DNA of 48,476 nt. It comes from Actinomycetota bacterium. GTDB taxonomy: Bacteria > Actinomycetota > Acidimicrobiia > Acidimicrobiales > Ilumatobacteraceae. Position numbers and translations under genes: made by a program. This document shows positions 32,479-41,170 of the stretch, in pieces. Every line of letters begins with the position of its first letter. The stretch's first letter is position 1. The stretch spans positions 1 through 48,476 of the forward strand of contig JAUSLQ010000189.1 of the NCBI GenBank assembly GCA_030645675.1, read 5' to 3'. The notes beneath the pieces are model-generated. The model was given only the letters and a program-made list of their open reading frames with translations, did not search any database and was not told the origin of the DNA.

Positions 32479-33185
32479 GTGTGGACCTCTGATCCGAAGT
32501 AGGCGGCGCTGATGGCAGCGCGGGAGAGCTCAGATGCGCGCCCGGAGAGCGACACCTTGCCCTCGAGCATGCAATGTGCCATGTCGGAGGCAGCAAGGGC
32601 CTGGTTCACGTCCTGCTCGACGATCAGCACCGTGGTGCCATTGTCCCGGATGATCGGGATGACGGCGTAGAGACTCTTCACGACCCCCGGGGCGAGGCCG
32701 AGAGACACCTCGTCGAGCAGCAGCAGTCGAGGGTTGTTCATCAGCGCGCGCCCGATGGCGAGCGCCTGTTGCTCTCCGCCCGAGAGCCTGGCCGCGGAGC
32801 GCTTCGCCAACCGCTCGAGCAGTGGGAAGGTCTCGTAGATCTTGGGAAGCGTCCATGGGCCGGGTCGCTCGCTGAACGCGCCAACCAGCAGGTTCTCCTC
32901 GACGCTGAGACTGCTGAAGATGCGGCGGCCTTCGGGGACCAGCGAGATGCCCGTGGCGGCACGACGGTGGGACGGCAGGTCTGCGAGATCGGTGCCGTCG
33001 TAGAGCACGCGACCCGAACGCGTGGGCACCGAACCGGCGACAGCCTTGAGCAGTGTCGACTTGCCTGCGCCGTTCGCACCGATCACGGCCACCGCCTGGC
33101 CCTCGTCGACGGACAGCGAGAGCCCGAACAGTGCCTGGAAGTCGCCGTAGAACGCGTCGATGGCATCGATCTCGAGCAGTGCCAT
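32475..33185 (-). CDS. livF: ABC transporter ATP-binding protein, LivF-like
   Basis: This 236-residue ATPase has Walker A GANGAGKST, the ABC signature LSGGEQQALAIGRAL and Walker B RLLLLDEVSLGLAP. The FSSLSVEENLLVGAF segment is typical of LivF. It powers uptake together with LivG. The start at ATG 33185 overlaps the livG stop by one base. Confidence 0.93.
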   Translation of the reverse strand: MALLEIDAIDAFYGDFQALFGLSLSVDEGQAVAVIGANGAGKSTLLKAVAGSVPTRSGRVLYDGTDLADLPSHRRAATGISLVPEGRRIFSSLSVEENLLVGAFSERPGPWTLPKIYETFPLLERLAKRSAARLSGGEQQALAIGRALMNNPRLLLLDEVSLGLAPGVVKSLYAVIPIIRDNGTTVLIVEQDVNQALAASDMAHCMLEGKVSLSGRASELSRAAISAAYFGSEVHT

Positions 33186-33907
33186 CAGGCCTCCGTTCCG
33201 AGGTAGACGTTCTTCACTTCGTCGCTCGCCATGACCTCGTGCGGATCGCCCTCGATGAGCTTGCGCCCGTAGTCCATGGCCAGCATCCGGTCGACGACCT
33301 TGAGCAGCGCATGGACGATGTGCTCGATCCAGATGATCGAGACGCCGGCGGCATGAATGCTCTTGATGGTGTCGATGAGCTCCAGCACCTCGCCTTCGGT
33401 CAGGCCGCCGGCGATCTCGTCGAGCAACAGCACCTTCGGTTCGGTGGAGAGTGCGCGGGAGAGCTCGAGGCGCTTGCGTTCGAGCAACGTGAGCTCCCCT
33501 GCGCGGACGTTGGCCTTGGCGAGCATGCCGGTGCGACGCAGTGCGTCGACAGCGACGTCGCGTGCGCGATGCCCGCGGTGGGCGCCACCGAAGGAGGCGC
33601 CCACCAACACGTTCTCGAACACCGTCAGCCCATCGAACGGTCGCGGTACTTGTGAGGTGCGGCCGATGCCGATGCGACACCGGCGGTGCGCGGGAAGACC
33701 GGTCACGTCCCGGCCATCGAAGCGAACGCGGCCAGTCGTCGGACGAAAGTCACCGGCGATCATGTTGAGCGTCGTGGTCTTCCCCGCTCCGTTCGGCCCG
33801 ACGACGCCGAGCGCCTCCCCCTGCTCGAGGGAGAAGCTCAGCTCGTCGATCACCGACAGTGCCCCGAATCGCTTGGAGACACGGTCGACTTCGATGACCG
33901 CAGACAT
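33185..33907 (-). CDS. livG: ABC transporter ATP-binding protein, LivG-like
   Basis: This 240-residue ATPase has Walker A GPNGAGKTT and Walker B KVLLLDEIAGGLTEGE. In place of LSGGQ it has the segment LTLLERKRLELSRAL, a LivG-type variation. RTSQVPRPFDGLTVFENVLV is the LivG Q-loop region. The ATG at 33907 overlaps the stop of the binding-protein gene by one base (TGATG). Confidence 0.93.
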   Translation of the reverse strand: MSAVIEVDRVSKRFGALSVIDELSFSLEQGEALGVVGPNGAGKTTTLNMIAGDFRPTTGRVRFDGRDVTGLPAHRRCRIGIGRTSQVPRPFDGLTVFENVLVGASFGGAHRGHRARDVAVDALRRTGMLAKANVRAGELTLLERKRLELSRALSTEPKVLLLDEIAGGLTEGEVLELIDTIKSIHAAGVSIIWIEHIVHALLKVVDRMLAMDYGRKLIEGDPHEVMASDEVKNVYLGTEA

Positions 33908-35316
33908 CAGCTCGCGATCGGCTCGACCGTGCCGCCGGCGGGCACGTCGGGGTTGCCCGAGTTGTCGACGATGACCAGGTCGTAGCCGGTCGGCGTGTCG
34001 GCGGAGCGCCACTGGCCACCCACGAGCTTGGTCTTCGCGACGTTCGGCGACGGGCTGTCGGCGCCCCAGGTGACGGTGCCGACGATGGTGTCGACGGAGA
34101 GGGTCTTGATCGCATCGCGCACGGCGGTCTTGTCGGCGCTGCCGGCGGCGGCGAGTGCGGCGAACGCCACCTCGAACAACGCATGGGCGAAGCCGAGCGG
34201 CTGCGTCCACTGACTGCCTGTGTCCGCCGTGTAGGCATCGGTGACCTCTTTGGCCGTCAGACCGACCAGCGAGCTCGAGTACGGGTGGCTGGGGCTCCAC
34301 CACACCTCGGAGGTGAGGCCCTCGCCGTCGGAGCCGAGCGCCTGGATGCTCTCGGGGAACAGCAACGCCTTGCCGATCGATGCGACCTTGGGCACGAACC
34401 CCTGCTGCTTGGCCTGCTTCCAGAAGGTCGGGAAGTCGGGCGGGATGACCACACCGGTGATGATCTCGCTGCCGGCGTCCTTGAACGCATTGATTTGCGC
34501 CGTGAAGTCCTGGTTCAGGTTCTCGTAACGGCCCGGGTCGACCAGCGTGTAACCGGCTTCCTTCAGCGGGGCCGGGAAGCCGAGCTCTGCGTCGCCCCAT
34601 GCGTTGCCGTCGCCGTCGTTCGGGAACAGGCCACCGACGGCCTTGTTGGTGTCGACCTGACCCCACATCGCCAGGAACGTACCGATGACGTCCTCGAGGC
34701 CCCAGAAGAAGTGGTAGGTCCAGTCGAACGCCGCGTCCGCACCGGGCGCACCACCACGGCCGATGAGCCACGGCTGCCACGGGGCGACGGTGCTGATGCA
34801 CGGAACGCCGCTGGCCTCGGCCGTGTCACTCACCGGGTTGGTGGTCTCGGGCGTGCTGGACACGAGGATCAGGTCGACGGCGTCCTCGTCGATCAGCTTG
34901 GCGGCCTTGGCAGCCGCCGTGTCGGGGTTCGACTCGCTGTCCTCGACGAGGATCTCGACGGTGTAGCTCTTGCCACCGACCATGAGGCCGTCCTTGACGA
35001 ACTCGTTGATACCCGTGACCACGTAGTTGTCGGCAGCGCCGAACGCCGCCAGGGCGCCGGTCTTCGGGCTGACGTAGCCGATCTTGATGGTGCCGTCCCC
35101 ACCACCGCCTCCTGTGACGCCACCCGTGGTGGTCACAGGCGCGGCTGACGTGTCGGTCCCGCCGGTCGTGCCGGGGGCCTGGGTGGTGGCGGTGCCGTTG
35201 TCGTCCTTGCTACACGCAGCGAGGACGGCGGCGGCGATGCCGCCACCGCTCAGCGCGAGAAAGCGACGGCGGCCGAGGCTGTAGCCGAGCTTGCTGGTCG
35301 GAATCTGGTCGGTCAT
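33907..35316 (-). CDS. Periplasmic-type substrate-binding lipoprotein of the ABC transporter
   Basis: This 469-residue protein has a twin-arginine motif (GRRRFLALSGGG) and a lipobox VLAAC (Cys35), so it is probably a Tat-exported lipoprotein. A Gly/Thr-rich linker (about 40-75) leads to a Peripla_BP_6 domain starting TIKIGYVSPKTGALAAFGAA. It should capture the substrate for the LivFGHM importer. The ATG at 35316 follows a strong GAGGGGGA ribosome site, 28 bp after the maleylacetate reductase gene. The ligand is unknown; the operon suggests an aromatic compound or a short-chain acid. Confidence 0.9.
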   Translation of the reverse strand: MTDQIPTSKLGYSLGRRRFLALSGGGIAAAVLAACSKDDNGTATTQAPGTTGGTDTSAAPVTTTGGVTGGGGGDGTIKIGYVSPKTGALAAFGAADNYVVTGINEFVKDGLMVGGKSYTVEILVEDSESNPDTAAAKAAKLIDEDAVDLILVSSTPETTNPVSDTAEASGVPCISTVAPWQPWLIGRGGAPGADAAFDWTYHFFWGLEDVIGTFLAMWGQVDTNKAVGGLFPNDGDGNAWGDAELGFPAPLKEAGYTLVDPGRYENLNQDFTAQINAFKDAGSEIITGVVIPPDFPTFWKQAKQQGFVPKVASIGKALLFPESIQALGSDGEGLTSEVWWSPSHPYSSSLVGLTAKEVTDAYTADTGSQWTQPLGFAHALFEVAFAALAAAGSADKTAVRDAIKTLSVDTIVGTVTWGADSPSPNVAKTKLVGGQWRSADTPTGYDLVIVDNSGNPDVPAGGTVEPIAS

Positions 35317-35344
35317 CTTGGTTTCCCCCTCAGGATTGTGGTGG

Positions 35345-36451
35345 TCAGCCGGCGGACCGTGCCGCCGCCGAAGCGGTCGGACGCTGTCCGTCGAAGGCCC
35401 GTTCGAGCACGCCGAGGAGTTCGGCCGAGTCGACGGGTCTCGGGTTGGTGGTGACCTCGGCAGCGGCCGCTTCGGCCACAGCACGGAGGTCGTCACGCTG
35501 TAGTGGCCGGCCGGCTCCGGCAAGGTCGGCCAGTCGGGTAGGGACGTGGCTGGCGACAGCCAGGTCCCAGAGTGCCGCGGCTTCGTCGCCGACCGGCACA
35601 TCGAGCGCTGCCGCCAGCCCGGCCATCTCGGTCGGGAGAGCAGGAGCGTTGAACGCAAGCACGTGCGGCAGCACCACCGAATGGGCATCGGCGTGGACGA
35701 GATCGAACATCCCGCCGAGCACGTGGCAGATCTTGTGGTGGAGCCCCGCCGAGGTCGCACCGAGCGCCATGCCGGACAACGCCGCACCGACGAGCAGCCG
35801 GCCACGGGCGTCGACGTCGGCAGGGTGGGCCATCACGGTGGGCAGCGAACCGTGAATGGCACGCACACCTTCGAGCGCGATCGCTGTCGTCACAGGGTTA
35901 CAACCGGGCGCCCAGAGGGCTTCCACCGAGTGCGCGAGCGCGTTGAACGCGGAGGGCCCGGTGATCTGCGGCGGCAGGCCCACGGTGAGCTCCGGGTCGT
36001 ACACCACGACTCGCGGCAGCACTGCAGGGTCCTTGCCGGTCTGCTTGTGACGGCCACCGGTGAGCCCGTAGATGGTGGTCTGCTCGCTCCCGGCGTAGGT
36101 CGTCGGCACGGCGACGATCGGCACCCGATGGCTGAGCGCGATGGCTTTGGCCAGCCCGGTGGACGAGCCGCCACCGATGCAGACCACGGCGTCGATGCCG
36201 GCCGCCGTGGCGGCGTCACGAGCGCGATCGGCCAACGTGACGGGCACGTGCTGTGCGACCTCGTGCCAGCGCAGCACCATGGCCGAGCCCAGCTGAGCGG
36301 CGATGTCCTCTGCGGGTGGCGTGGCGGCCCCGTCGTGAACGAGCATCACTCTGGACACCCCGAGGCCGGCGCATTCGTCGCCGACCTGACGGATGGCGCC
36401 GGCACCGAAGACCATCCGTGAGGCGAGCTGGGTGAAGACGAACGGTTCCAT
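35345..36451 (-). CDS. Maleylacetate reductase (iron-containing alcohol dehydrogenase family)
   Basis: This 368-residue oxidoreductase reduces maleylacetate to 3-oxoadipate with NAD(P)H. Its N-terminus FVFTQLASRMVFGAGAI and the nucleotide loop CIGGGSSTGLAKAIA are typical of maleylacetate reductases. Active-site histidines are in NALAHSVEALW, GLHHKICHVLGG and HADAHSVVLPH. The ATG at 36451 overlaps the CoA-transferase stop; GTG 36454 is also possible. It links both ring-cleavage branches of the operon to the 3-oxoadipate pathway. Confidence 0.92.
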   Translation of the reverse strand: MEPFVFTQLASRMVFGAGAIRQVGDECAGLGVSRVMLVHDGAATPPAEDIAAQLGSAMVLRWHEVAQHVPVTLADRARDAATAAGIDAVVCIGGGSSTGLAKAIALSHRVPIVAVPTTYAGSEQTTIYGLTGGRHKQTGKDPAVLPRVVVYDPELTVGLPPQITGPSAFNALAHSVEALWAPGCNPVTTAIALEGVRAIHGSLPTVMAHPADVDARGRLLVGAALSGMALGATSAGLHHKICHVLGGMFDLVHADAHSVVLPHVLAFNAPALPTEMAGLAAALDVPVGDEAAALWDLAVASHVPTRLADLAGAGRPLQRDDLRAVAEAAAAEVTTNPRPVDSAELLGVLERAFDGQRPTASAAARSAG

Positions 36452-37233
36452 CACGCCGCCTGCAAGACCCTGAGGGCGTCGAGTTCGCCCGCAGTGGGCG
36501 GCGTGGTGGTGGACACTTCGCCGGCGAACTGCAACGACCAGCCGGTGGCCGCGACGGCATGCTCGCGACTCACCCCCGGGTGCAATGCGACCATTGTGAG
36601 TTCACATGTGACCGGGTCGGGCTCGAGCACACCGAGATCGGTGATGACCCACTTGGGGCCGCCGCCCTGGAGGCCGAACCGCTGACGGTCGCCTGGCCCG
36701 TCGCCGTACCCGACCGAGGACCGGAAGTCGCACCGCTCCACGAACGCACGTTTCGACTGTCGCATGATGACCATCACCGCACCGGCCGAGGCGGCGATCT
36801 CAGGAGCACCGCCCGCACCAGGAAGCCGCGTGGATGGGTGCTCGTAGTCACCGATGACGGTGGAGTTGATGTTGGCGTACTTGTCGAGCTGGGCGCCGCC
36901 GAGGAAGCCGACATCGATCCGGCCGGCCTGCAACCAGTACGCGAAGATCTCGGGCACCGACACCACCGCGTCGGCCGTCTCGCCGAGCTCGCCATCGCCG
37001 ATGCTCAGCGGCAGCCGTGTGGGCTTCGAGCCGATGCAGCCCGACTCGTAGACGAGCACCGGCGCCGGTGAGTACAGCCGACGGGCAAGGTTCGCCGCAG
37101 TGGAGGGCAAACCGATGCCGACGAAGCACACGGGACGCCCGGCCGCGGCGAGGGCGCCAAGCTGGCGGGCCGCGTTGACGATCATCAGTTCGTCGGTGGT
37201 GTAGTCCTCGGTGATGGGGGCGACGTCAGACAC
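36451..37233 (-). CDS. CoA-transferase subunit B, glutaconate/3-oxoadipate type
   Basis: This 260-residue beta-like subunit of a class I CoA-transferase is predicted to activate 3-oxoadipate as its CoA thioester. It has GIGLPSTAANLARR and a YESGCIGS segment that probably carries the catalytic glutamate. GFLGGAQLDKYANINSTVIG is a family hallmark. GTG 37233 overlaps subunit A by 8 bp. It is closer to the glutaconate CoA-transferase/IpdB group than to the PcaJ type, unlike the second pair at 44.6-46.1 kb. Confidence 0.85.
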   Translation of the reverse strand: MSDVAPITEDYTTDELMIVNAARQLGALAAAGRPVCFVGIGLPSTAANLARRLYSPAPVLVYESGCIGSKPTRLPLSIGDGELGETADAVVSVPEIFAYWLQAGRIDVGFLGGAQLDKYANINSTVIGDYEHPSTRLPGAGGAPEIAASAGAVMVIMRQSKRAFVERCDFRSSVGYGDGPGDRQRFGLQGGGPKWVITDLGVLEPDPVTCELTMVALHPGVSREHAVAATGWSLQFAGEVSTTTPPTAGELDALRVLQAA

Positions 37234-38086
37234 TTGCGGGCACCTCCACACCAGCCGAGCGACGAAACTCCTCGTAGGTGGTGGTGCCGAGCACGTGCTG
37301 CTCGATCCACGCCGTGAACGATTCGCGGTCCTTCGAGACCGCATCCCACGCCTTGTAGAAGGCGTTGTCACGGACGCTGTAGCCCATGGCGAAGCTCGGG
37401 TGCGCGCCGTTGGGCACCTCGCACACGGCGGTGACGACCCACCATGGCAACACCACCGAGTACGGCACCGGCTCGAGGTGGTCGACGATCTCCTCGACGG
37501 TGACGATCGAGCGCTTCGCAGCCAGGACCGCCTCCTTCTGGACGCCAGTGAGCCCCCACATTTGAACGTTGCCCTCTCGGTCGGCGCGCTGGGCGTGCAC
37601 GATCGACACGTCGGGCCGCAGTGCCGGCACGGCAGTGAGTGACTCGCCCGTGAACGGGCACTCGATCTGCGTGATCGTCGAGGTGTGCTCGGGCAGCCCC
37701 GTGCCGACGTAGCCGCGCAGGATGCCGAACGGCAGGTTCGCCGCGCCGGCGGCGTAGCGGGTGGCCATGCCGGCGTGGCTGTGCTCTTCGATCTCGAGGG
37801 GGTGCGGCCACTGGTTCTCGACTGCATCGCGGAACCGCTGCAGTGAACCGACGCCCGGGTTGCCGCCCCACGAGAAGGTCAGCTTCGTCGCGCACCCGGC
37901 ACCGATGAGTTGGTCGTACACCATGTCGGGCGTCATCCGCACGAGGTGCAGGTCGCGGCGTCCCTGCCGGATGATCTCGTGACCAGCCGCGTGCGGGATG
38001 AGATGCGTGAAGCCCTCCAATGCGACCGTGTCGCCGTCGACCACCAGTTCGGCCACAGCGTCGTGGAGGGACGAGATCCGGCTCAT
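37226..38086 (-). CDS. CoA-transferase subunit A, glutaconate/3-oxoadipate type
   Basis: This 286-residue alpha-like subunit pairs with the downstream B subunit. Motifs include DTVALEGFTHLIPHAAGHEI, FSWGGNPGVGSL and VSIVHAQRADREGNVQMWG, as in GctA/IpdA-type proteins. The ATG at 38086 overlaps the aldehyde dehydrogenase stop by 4 bp. The most likely reaction is transfer of CoA from succinyl-CoA to 3-oxoadipate, inferred from the flanking maleylacetate reductase and thiolase genes. Confidence 0.85.
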   Translation of the reverse strand: MSRISSLHDAVAELVVDGDTVALEGFTHLIPHAAGHEIIRQGRRDLHLVRMTPDMVYDQLIGAGCATKLTFSWGGNPGVGSLQRFRDAVENQWPHPLEIEEHSHAGMATRYAAGAANLPFGILRGYVGTGLPEHTSTITQIECPFTGESLTAVPALRPDVSIVHAQRADREGNVQMWGLTGVQKEAVLAAKRSIVTVEEIVDHLEPVPYSVVLPWWVVTAVCEVPNGAHPSFAMGYSVRDNAFYKAWDAVSKDRESFTAWIEQHVLGTTTYEEFRRSAGVEVPASV

Positions 38087-39546
38087 CGCGGGTACCAGGC
38101 CGGAATCTGCGCGTCGACGTTCACCCAGACGCTCTTGGCTTCGGTGTACTCGCGCATCGCCTCGAACCCCATCTCCCGGCCGTAACCGGACAGGCCGGTG
38201 CCGCCGAACGGTGAGCCGGGGCTGACGCGCTTGTACGAGTTGATCCACACCATGCCGCTGCGGATCGCGTCGGCCGTACGGTGAGCGCGGCCGAGGTGCT
38301 GTGTCCACAGCCCGCCGCCGAGCCCGTAGTCGGTGCCATTCGCGATCGCGATTGCTTCTTCGTCATCGGTGAAGGTGGTGACGGTGACGAAGGGGCCGAA
38401 CACCTCTTCCCGGCAGACGCGGGCGTCGCTACTCGCGCGGACGACGGTGGGCTGCACGTAGCAGCCCTTCTCCAGCGCGCTGTCGTCGGGGGCAGCGCCG
38501 CCGGTGAGGATTTCGCCACCCTCGTCGCGAGCGATCTGCACATAGGACAGCACTCGGTCGCGGTGCAGCGGCGACGTCAGCGGCCCCATCTCGGTGGTCG
38601 GGTCAAGGGGGTTGCCGAGGCGAATACTCCGAGCCAGCGCCACGAATCGGTCGAGGAACTCGTCGGCGATCTTCTCGTGGAGAATGAGCCGGCTGCCGGC
38701 GATGCAGGCCTGGCCCTGGTTGTGGAAGATCGCAAACGCAGAGCCGTTCACGGCAGCCGGGATGAACGCGTCGTCGAACACGATGTTCGCACCCTTGCCA
38801 CCCAGTTCGAGCTGGACGCGCTTGAGGTTCGACGCCGACATCTCGACGATCTGGCGGCCGACGTTGGTGGAGCCGGTGAACGCGATCTTGCTCACGTCCG
38901 GGTGGCTCGCAAGGCGGGCTCCGGCGGTGTGGCCGTAGCCGGGGACGACGTTGACGGTGCCGCTGGGGAACCCGACGTCTCGCATCAGCTCCGCGATGCG
39001 AAGGGTTGTGAGTGGGGTGAGCTCGCTGGGCTTGAGCACCACCGTGTTGCCGGCGGCGAGCGCCGGGCCCATCTTCCACGAGCAGAACATGAGCGGGAAG
39101 TTCCACGGCACGATCTGACCGACCACGCCCAACGGCTCGCGCTGGACGTAGTTGAGGAACCCTGGTTCGACGGGGATCACGTCGCCCTGGAGCTTGTCGG
39201 CGATGCCGCCGAAGTAGCGGAAGCAGGCGGCGGTACGCGGGACATCGAGCGAACGGGCATCCTTGATCGGGTGCCCCGTGTCGAGGCTCTCCAGCTGAGC
39301 GAGCTCCTCCGCGTTCGCCTCGATGGCATCGGCAAGGCGCAGCAGCAGCCGGCCGCGATCGGCGGCACTGCTACGACGCCAGGCAGGGAACGCCGCGTGC
39401 GCTGCGGCCACTGCGAGGTCGACGTCGGCCGCACGCGCCTCAGAGATTTCGGTGATGATCGAGCAATCGTGCGGGTTGAGCACCTCGATGCGGCCACCGT
39501 CCACGGCGTCGACGAATTCTCCGCCGATGAACAGTCGGTTCTGCAT
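38083..39546 (-). CDS. Aldehyde dehydrogenase, probable 4-hydroxymuconic semialdehyde dehydrogenase
   Basis: This 487-residue NAD(P)-dependent aldehyde dehydrogenase has the catalytic Cys in NQGQACIAGSRL, the general-base Glu in QLELGGKGANIV and the cofactor region VPWNFPLMFCSWKMGPALAA. Between hydroquinone dioxygenase and maleylacetate reductase it most likely oxidises 4-hydroxymuconic semialdehyde to maleylacetate (PnpE-type role). Family assignment is certain; substrate is inferred from context. It starts 2 bp after the hapD stop. Confidence 0.9.
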   Translation of the reverse strand: MQNRLFIGGEFVDAVDGGRIEVLNPHDCSIITEISEARAADVDLAVAAAHAAFPAWRRSSAADRGRLLLRLADAIEANAEELAQLESLDTGHPIKDARSLDVPRTAACFRYFGGIADKLQGDVIPVEPGFLNYVQREPLGVVGQIVPWNFPLMFCSWKMGPALAAGNTVVLKPSELTPLTTLRIAELMRDVGFPSGTVNVVPGYGHTAGARLASHPDVSKIAFTGSTNVGRQIVEMSASNLKRVQLELGGKGANIVFDDAFIPAAVNGSAFAIFHNQGQACIAGSRLILHEKIADEFLDRFVALARSIRLGNPLDPTTEMGPLTSPLHRDRVLSYVQIARDEGGEILTGGAAPDDSALEKGCYVQPTVVRASSDARVCREEVFGPFVTVTTFTDDEEAIAIANGTDYGLGGGLWTQHLGRAHRTADAIRSGMVWINSYKRVSPGSPFGGTGLSGYGREMGFEAMREYTEAKSVWVNVDAQIPAWYPR

Positions 39547-39548
39547 CG

Positions 39549-40526
39549 TCAGAACTCCACGGGGTAGACGTTCTCGAGACCCTTGCTGATGCGCTCTGGC
39601 AGGGCCGGGTCGCCGTTCTCCCACACGAGCAACATCGAGCGCTTGGGGCTGTAGCCCTGGTGGCGGATGTCGGCAGGCATCGCAGCAACGTCGCCGGCCT
39701 TCATCGTCACCTTCGCACGGGGTGCACCGGTGTCGCGGTCCTGAACGTCCCAGATGATCTCGTCGCTGAGCTGGAGGAACCATTCGACGCGATCGTTGCC
39801 GTGCACGATCGGGAGGATGTACTCCTCCGTGGTGGGGCAGTAGAGGCTGTCCTTGCACACGCTCACGACACTCGGGTTCCACGTGACGTCGCTGCGGCTG
39901 AGGTAGGCGAAGAGGTTGAAGGCGGCGACCTCGGACTCGAAGCCGGGGTTGGCGTGCACTTCGGGCTCGTCCTGCGGCACGTCGGCGAACATCCGGTTCA
40001 CCGGGAAGCCGCTCTCGTCGGTGCGGATCTGCTCGTCGCTGGGCACACCGACCATCCGCGAGGCGGAGATGCGCCGGCGGGTGACCGCCTCGAGGTTGTC
40101 GCCGTCCTTGTTGCCGAACGGCTTCGCCGTCTCCGCAGGGCTCGCGAACGGGTCGAACGAGGCGTTCGTCCAGTCGGCGAGCATCGCCTTGAAGGTCTCG
40201 CGGATGACCGGGGTCTCGAAGTTCTCGGTGTGGTCCAGCTCGGCCCGGCGATAGGCGTCGTTGAAACGACCGGCGAACATGTCGACGGTGCCGTAGTGGT
40301 TCACGGTGCCGAAGACGTGGTCGAAGTTCACGGTGCCGTAGAAGAAGTCCCAGGCGACGTCGCGCTGCAGCGCACGCAGGAACGCGTCGATGCTGGCAAC
40401 GTGCTTGCCGGTGGGCCAGCTGATGTGCACGAAGAACTCGTCGCGGCGGAAGTGGAACCCGCCGAGGATGAAGGCGCGGTAACCCTGTTCGTTGGGCGGT
40501 GTGCTCTGGACGTCGGTGATGGTCAT
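39549..40526 (-). CDS. hapD: Hydroquinone 1,2-dioxygenase large subunit
   Basis: This 325-residue protein matches my memory of the large (about 38-kDa) subunit of Fe(II) hydroquinone dioxygenases (HapD/PnpD/HqdB). Recognisable segments are GGFHFRRDEFFVHISWPTGK, NFDHVFGTVNHYGTVD and FCPTTEEYILP-like YCPTTEEYILPIVHGNDRVE, with a cupin-like end KAGDVAAMPADIRHQGYSPK. The enzyme opens hydroquinone to 4-hydroxymuconic semialdehyde. It needs the small subunit encoded 45 bp upstream. An N-terminal Met-start at 40526 fits. I could not check metal ligands by alignment. Confidence 0.85.
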   Translation of the reverse strand: MTITDVQSTPPNEQGYRAFILGGFHFRRDEFFVHISWPTGKHVASIDAFLRALQRDVAWDFFYGTVNFDHVFGTVNHYGTVDMFAGRFNDAYRRAELDHTENFETPVIRETFKAMLADWTNASFDPFASPAETAKPFGNKDGDNLEAVTRRRISASRMVGVPSDEQIRTDESGFPVNRMFADVPQDEPEVHANPGFESEVAAFNLFAYLSRSDVTWNPSVVSVCKDSLYCPTTEEYILPIVHGNDRVEWFLQLSDEIIWDVQDRDTGAPRAKVTMKAGDVAAMPADIRHQGYSPKRSMLLVWENGDPALPERISKGLENVYPVEF

Positions 40527-40571
40527 GTCAGTTGCTCCTGAAGTCGATGTGTTCGTCTGGTGCTGCCGCGC

Positions 40572-41066
40572 TCAGCTCAGGCAGATCTCGGCCCAGCGCT
40601 CGATGGTGTCGTCGCCCTGGATGGTTTGCTGGAACAGCACTCCGGGCCGGTCGGCGACGAATCGGTACGCCGAGTTCGCCGGCAGCAGGCCCTGATGGCC
40701 CCGGCGCAGGACCAGGTGGCCCATCGGTTGGCCCACCGGCTCGCCGGTGAGGGCGACCGAGCCCTCCTTGTCGGCCGGTACGGCCGGGGTGTCGAGCTTG
40801 ACCAGTTCGACCTTGACCTCGCCGTCGAGCACAGTGACGAACTCGTCGTGTGCGCAACTGCGCCACCCGCTGGTGCCTTCGGTGCGCACGGCCTCGATCA
40901 CGTACTTGGTGTTCTTCGCGACGGCCACCTTCTCGTACGGCTTCGCGCCGTTCGCGACTTCGAAGATGTTCGAGAAGACGAAGTGCTTCGGATCATCGTT
41001 GATGATCTCGATGCCGCCCTTGTCGTAGGAGTCGAGTGATCCGAACTGAGTGACGTATGTCGTCAT
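40572..41066 (-). CDS. hapC: Hydroquinone 1,2-dioxygenase small subunit
   Basis: This 164-residue (about 18-kDa) cupin-like protein has the features of the HapC/PnpC/HqdA small subunit: INDDPKHFVFSNIFEVANG, SCAHDEFVTVLDGEVKVELV and LVLRRGHQGLLPANSAYRF. Its size and position before the 325-residue large subunit match the known two-subunit enzyme. The ATG at 41066 follows GGAGGAA. It is the first gene of the leftward catabolic operon and faces the IclR regulator. Confidence 0.87.
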   Translation of the reverse strand: MTTYVTQFGSLDSYDKGGIEIINDDPKHFVFSNIFEVANGAKPYEKVAVAKNTKYVIEAVRTEGTSGWRSCAHDEFVTVLDGEVKVELVKLDTPAVPADKEGSVALTGEPVGQPMGHLVLRRGHQGLLPANSAYRFVADRPGVLFQQTIQGDDTIERWAEICLS

Positions 41067-41089
41067 GGTGTTCCTCCGCTGGACAGAAG

Positions 41090-41125
41090 TGTTCGTTGTG
41101 CGTACACTTGTGCGTATGACGAACA
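41090..41125. promoter_or_regulatory. Operator-like inverted and direct repeats between hapC and IclR gene
   Basis: TGTTCGT (41090-41096) and ACGAACA (41119-41125) form a perfect inverted repeat. Inside it are two direct copies of TTGTGCGTA (41096-41104 and 41108-41116). The site covers the predicted start of the hapC transcript, so it is the likely binding site for the divergently encoded IclR protein. Confidence 0.6.
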
Positions 41126-41154
41126 TTCTGTGCCGTGCCGGCAACCTATGTCAA
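41125..41154 (-). promoter_or_regulatory. Promoter of the leftward hydroquinone operon
   Basis: On the minus strand TTGACA (41154-41149), 18 bp, then CAGAAT (41130-41125). The -35 is perfect and the -10 matches 4 of 6. The -10 touches the right arm of the operator-like repeat. Confidence 0.55.
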
Positions 41155-41170
41155 GTGGAAGAGTGAGGGG

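Noticed and set aside
38281-39567. A 428-codon plus-strand open frame opposite the aldehyde dehydrogenase
   Set aside because: Shadow of a gene with complete catalytic motifs; composition is typical of antisense frames in high-GC DNA.
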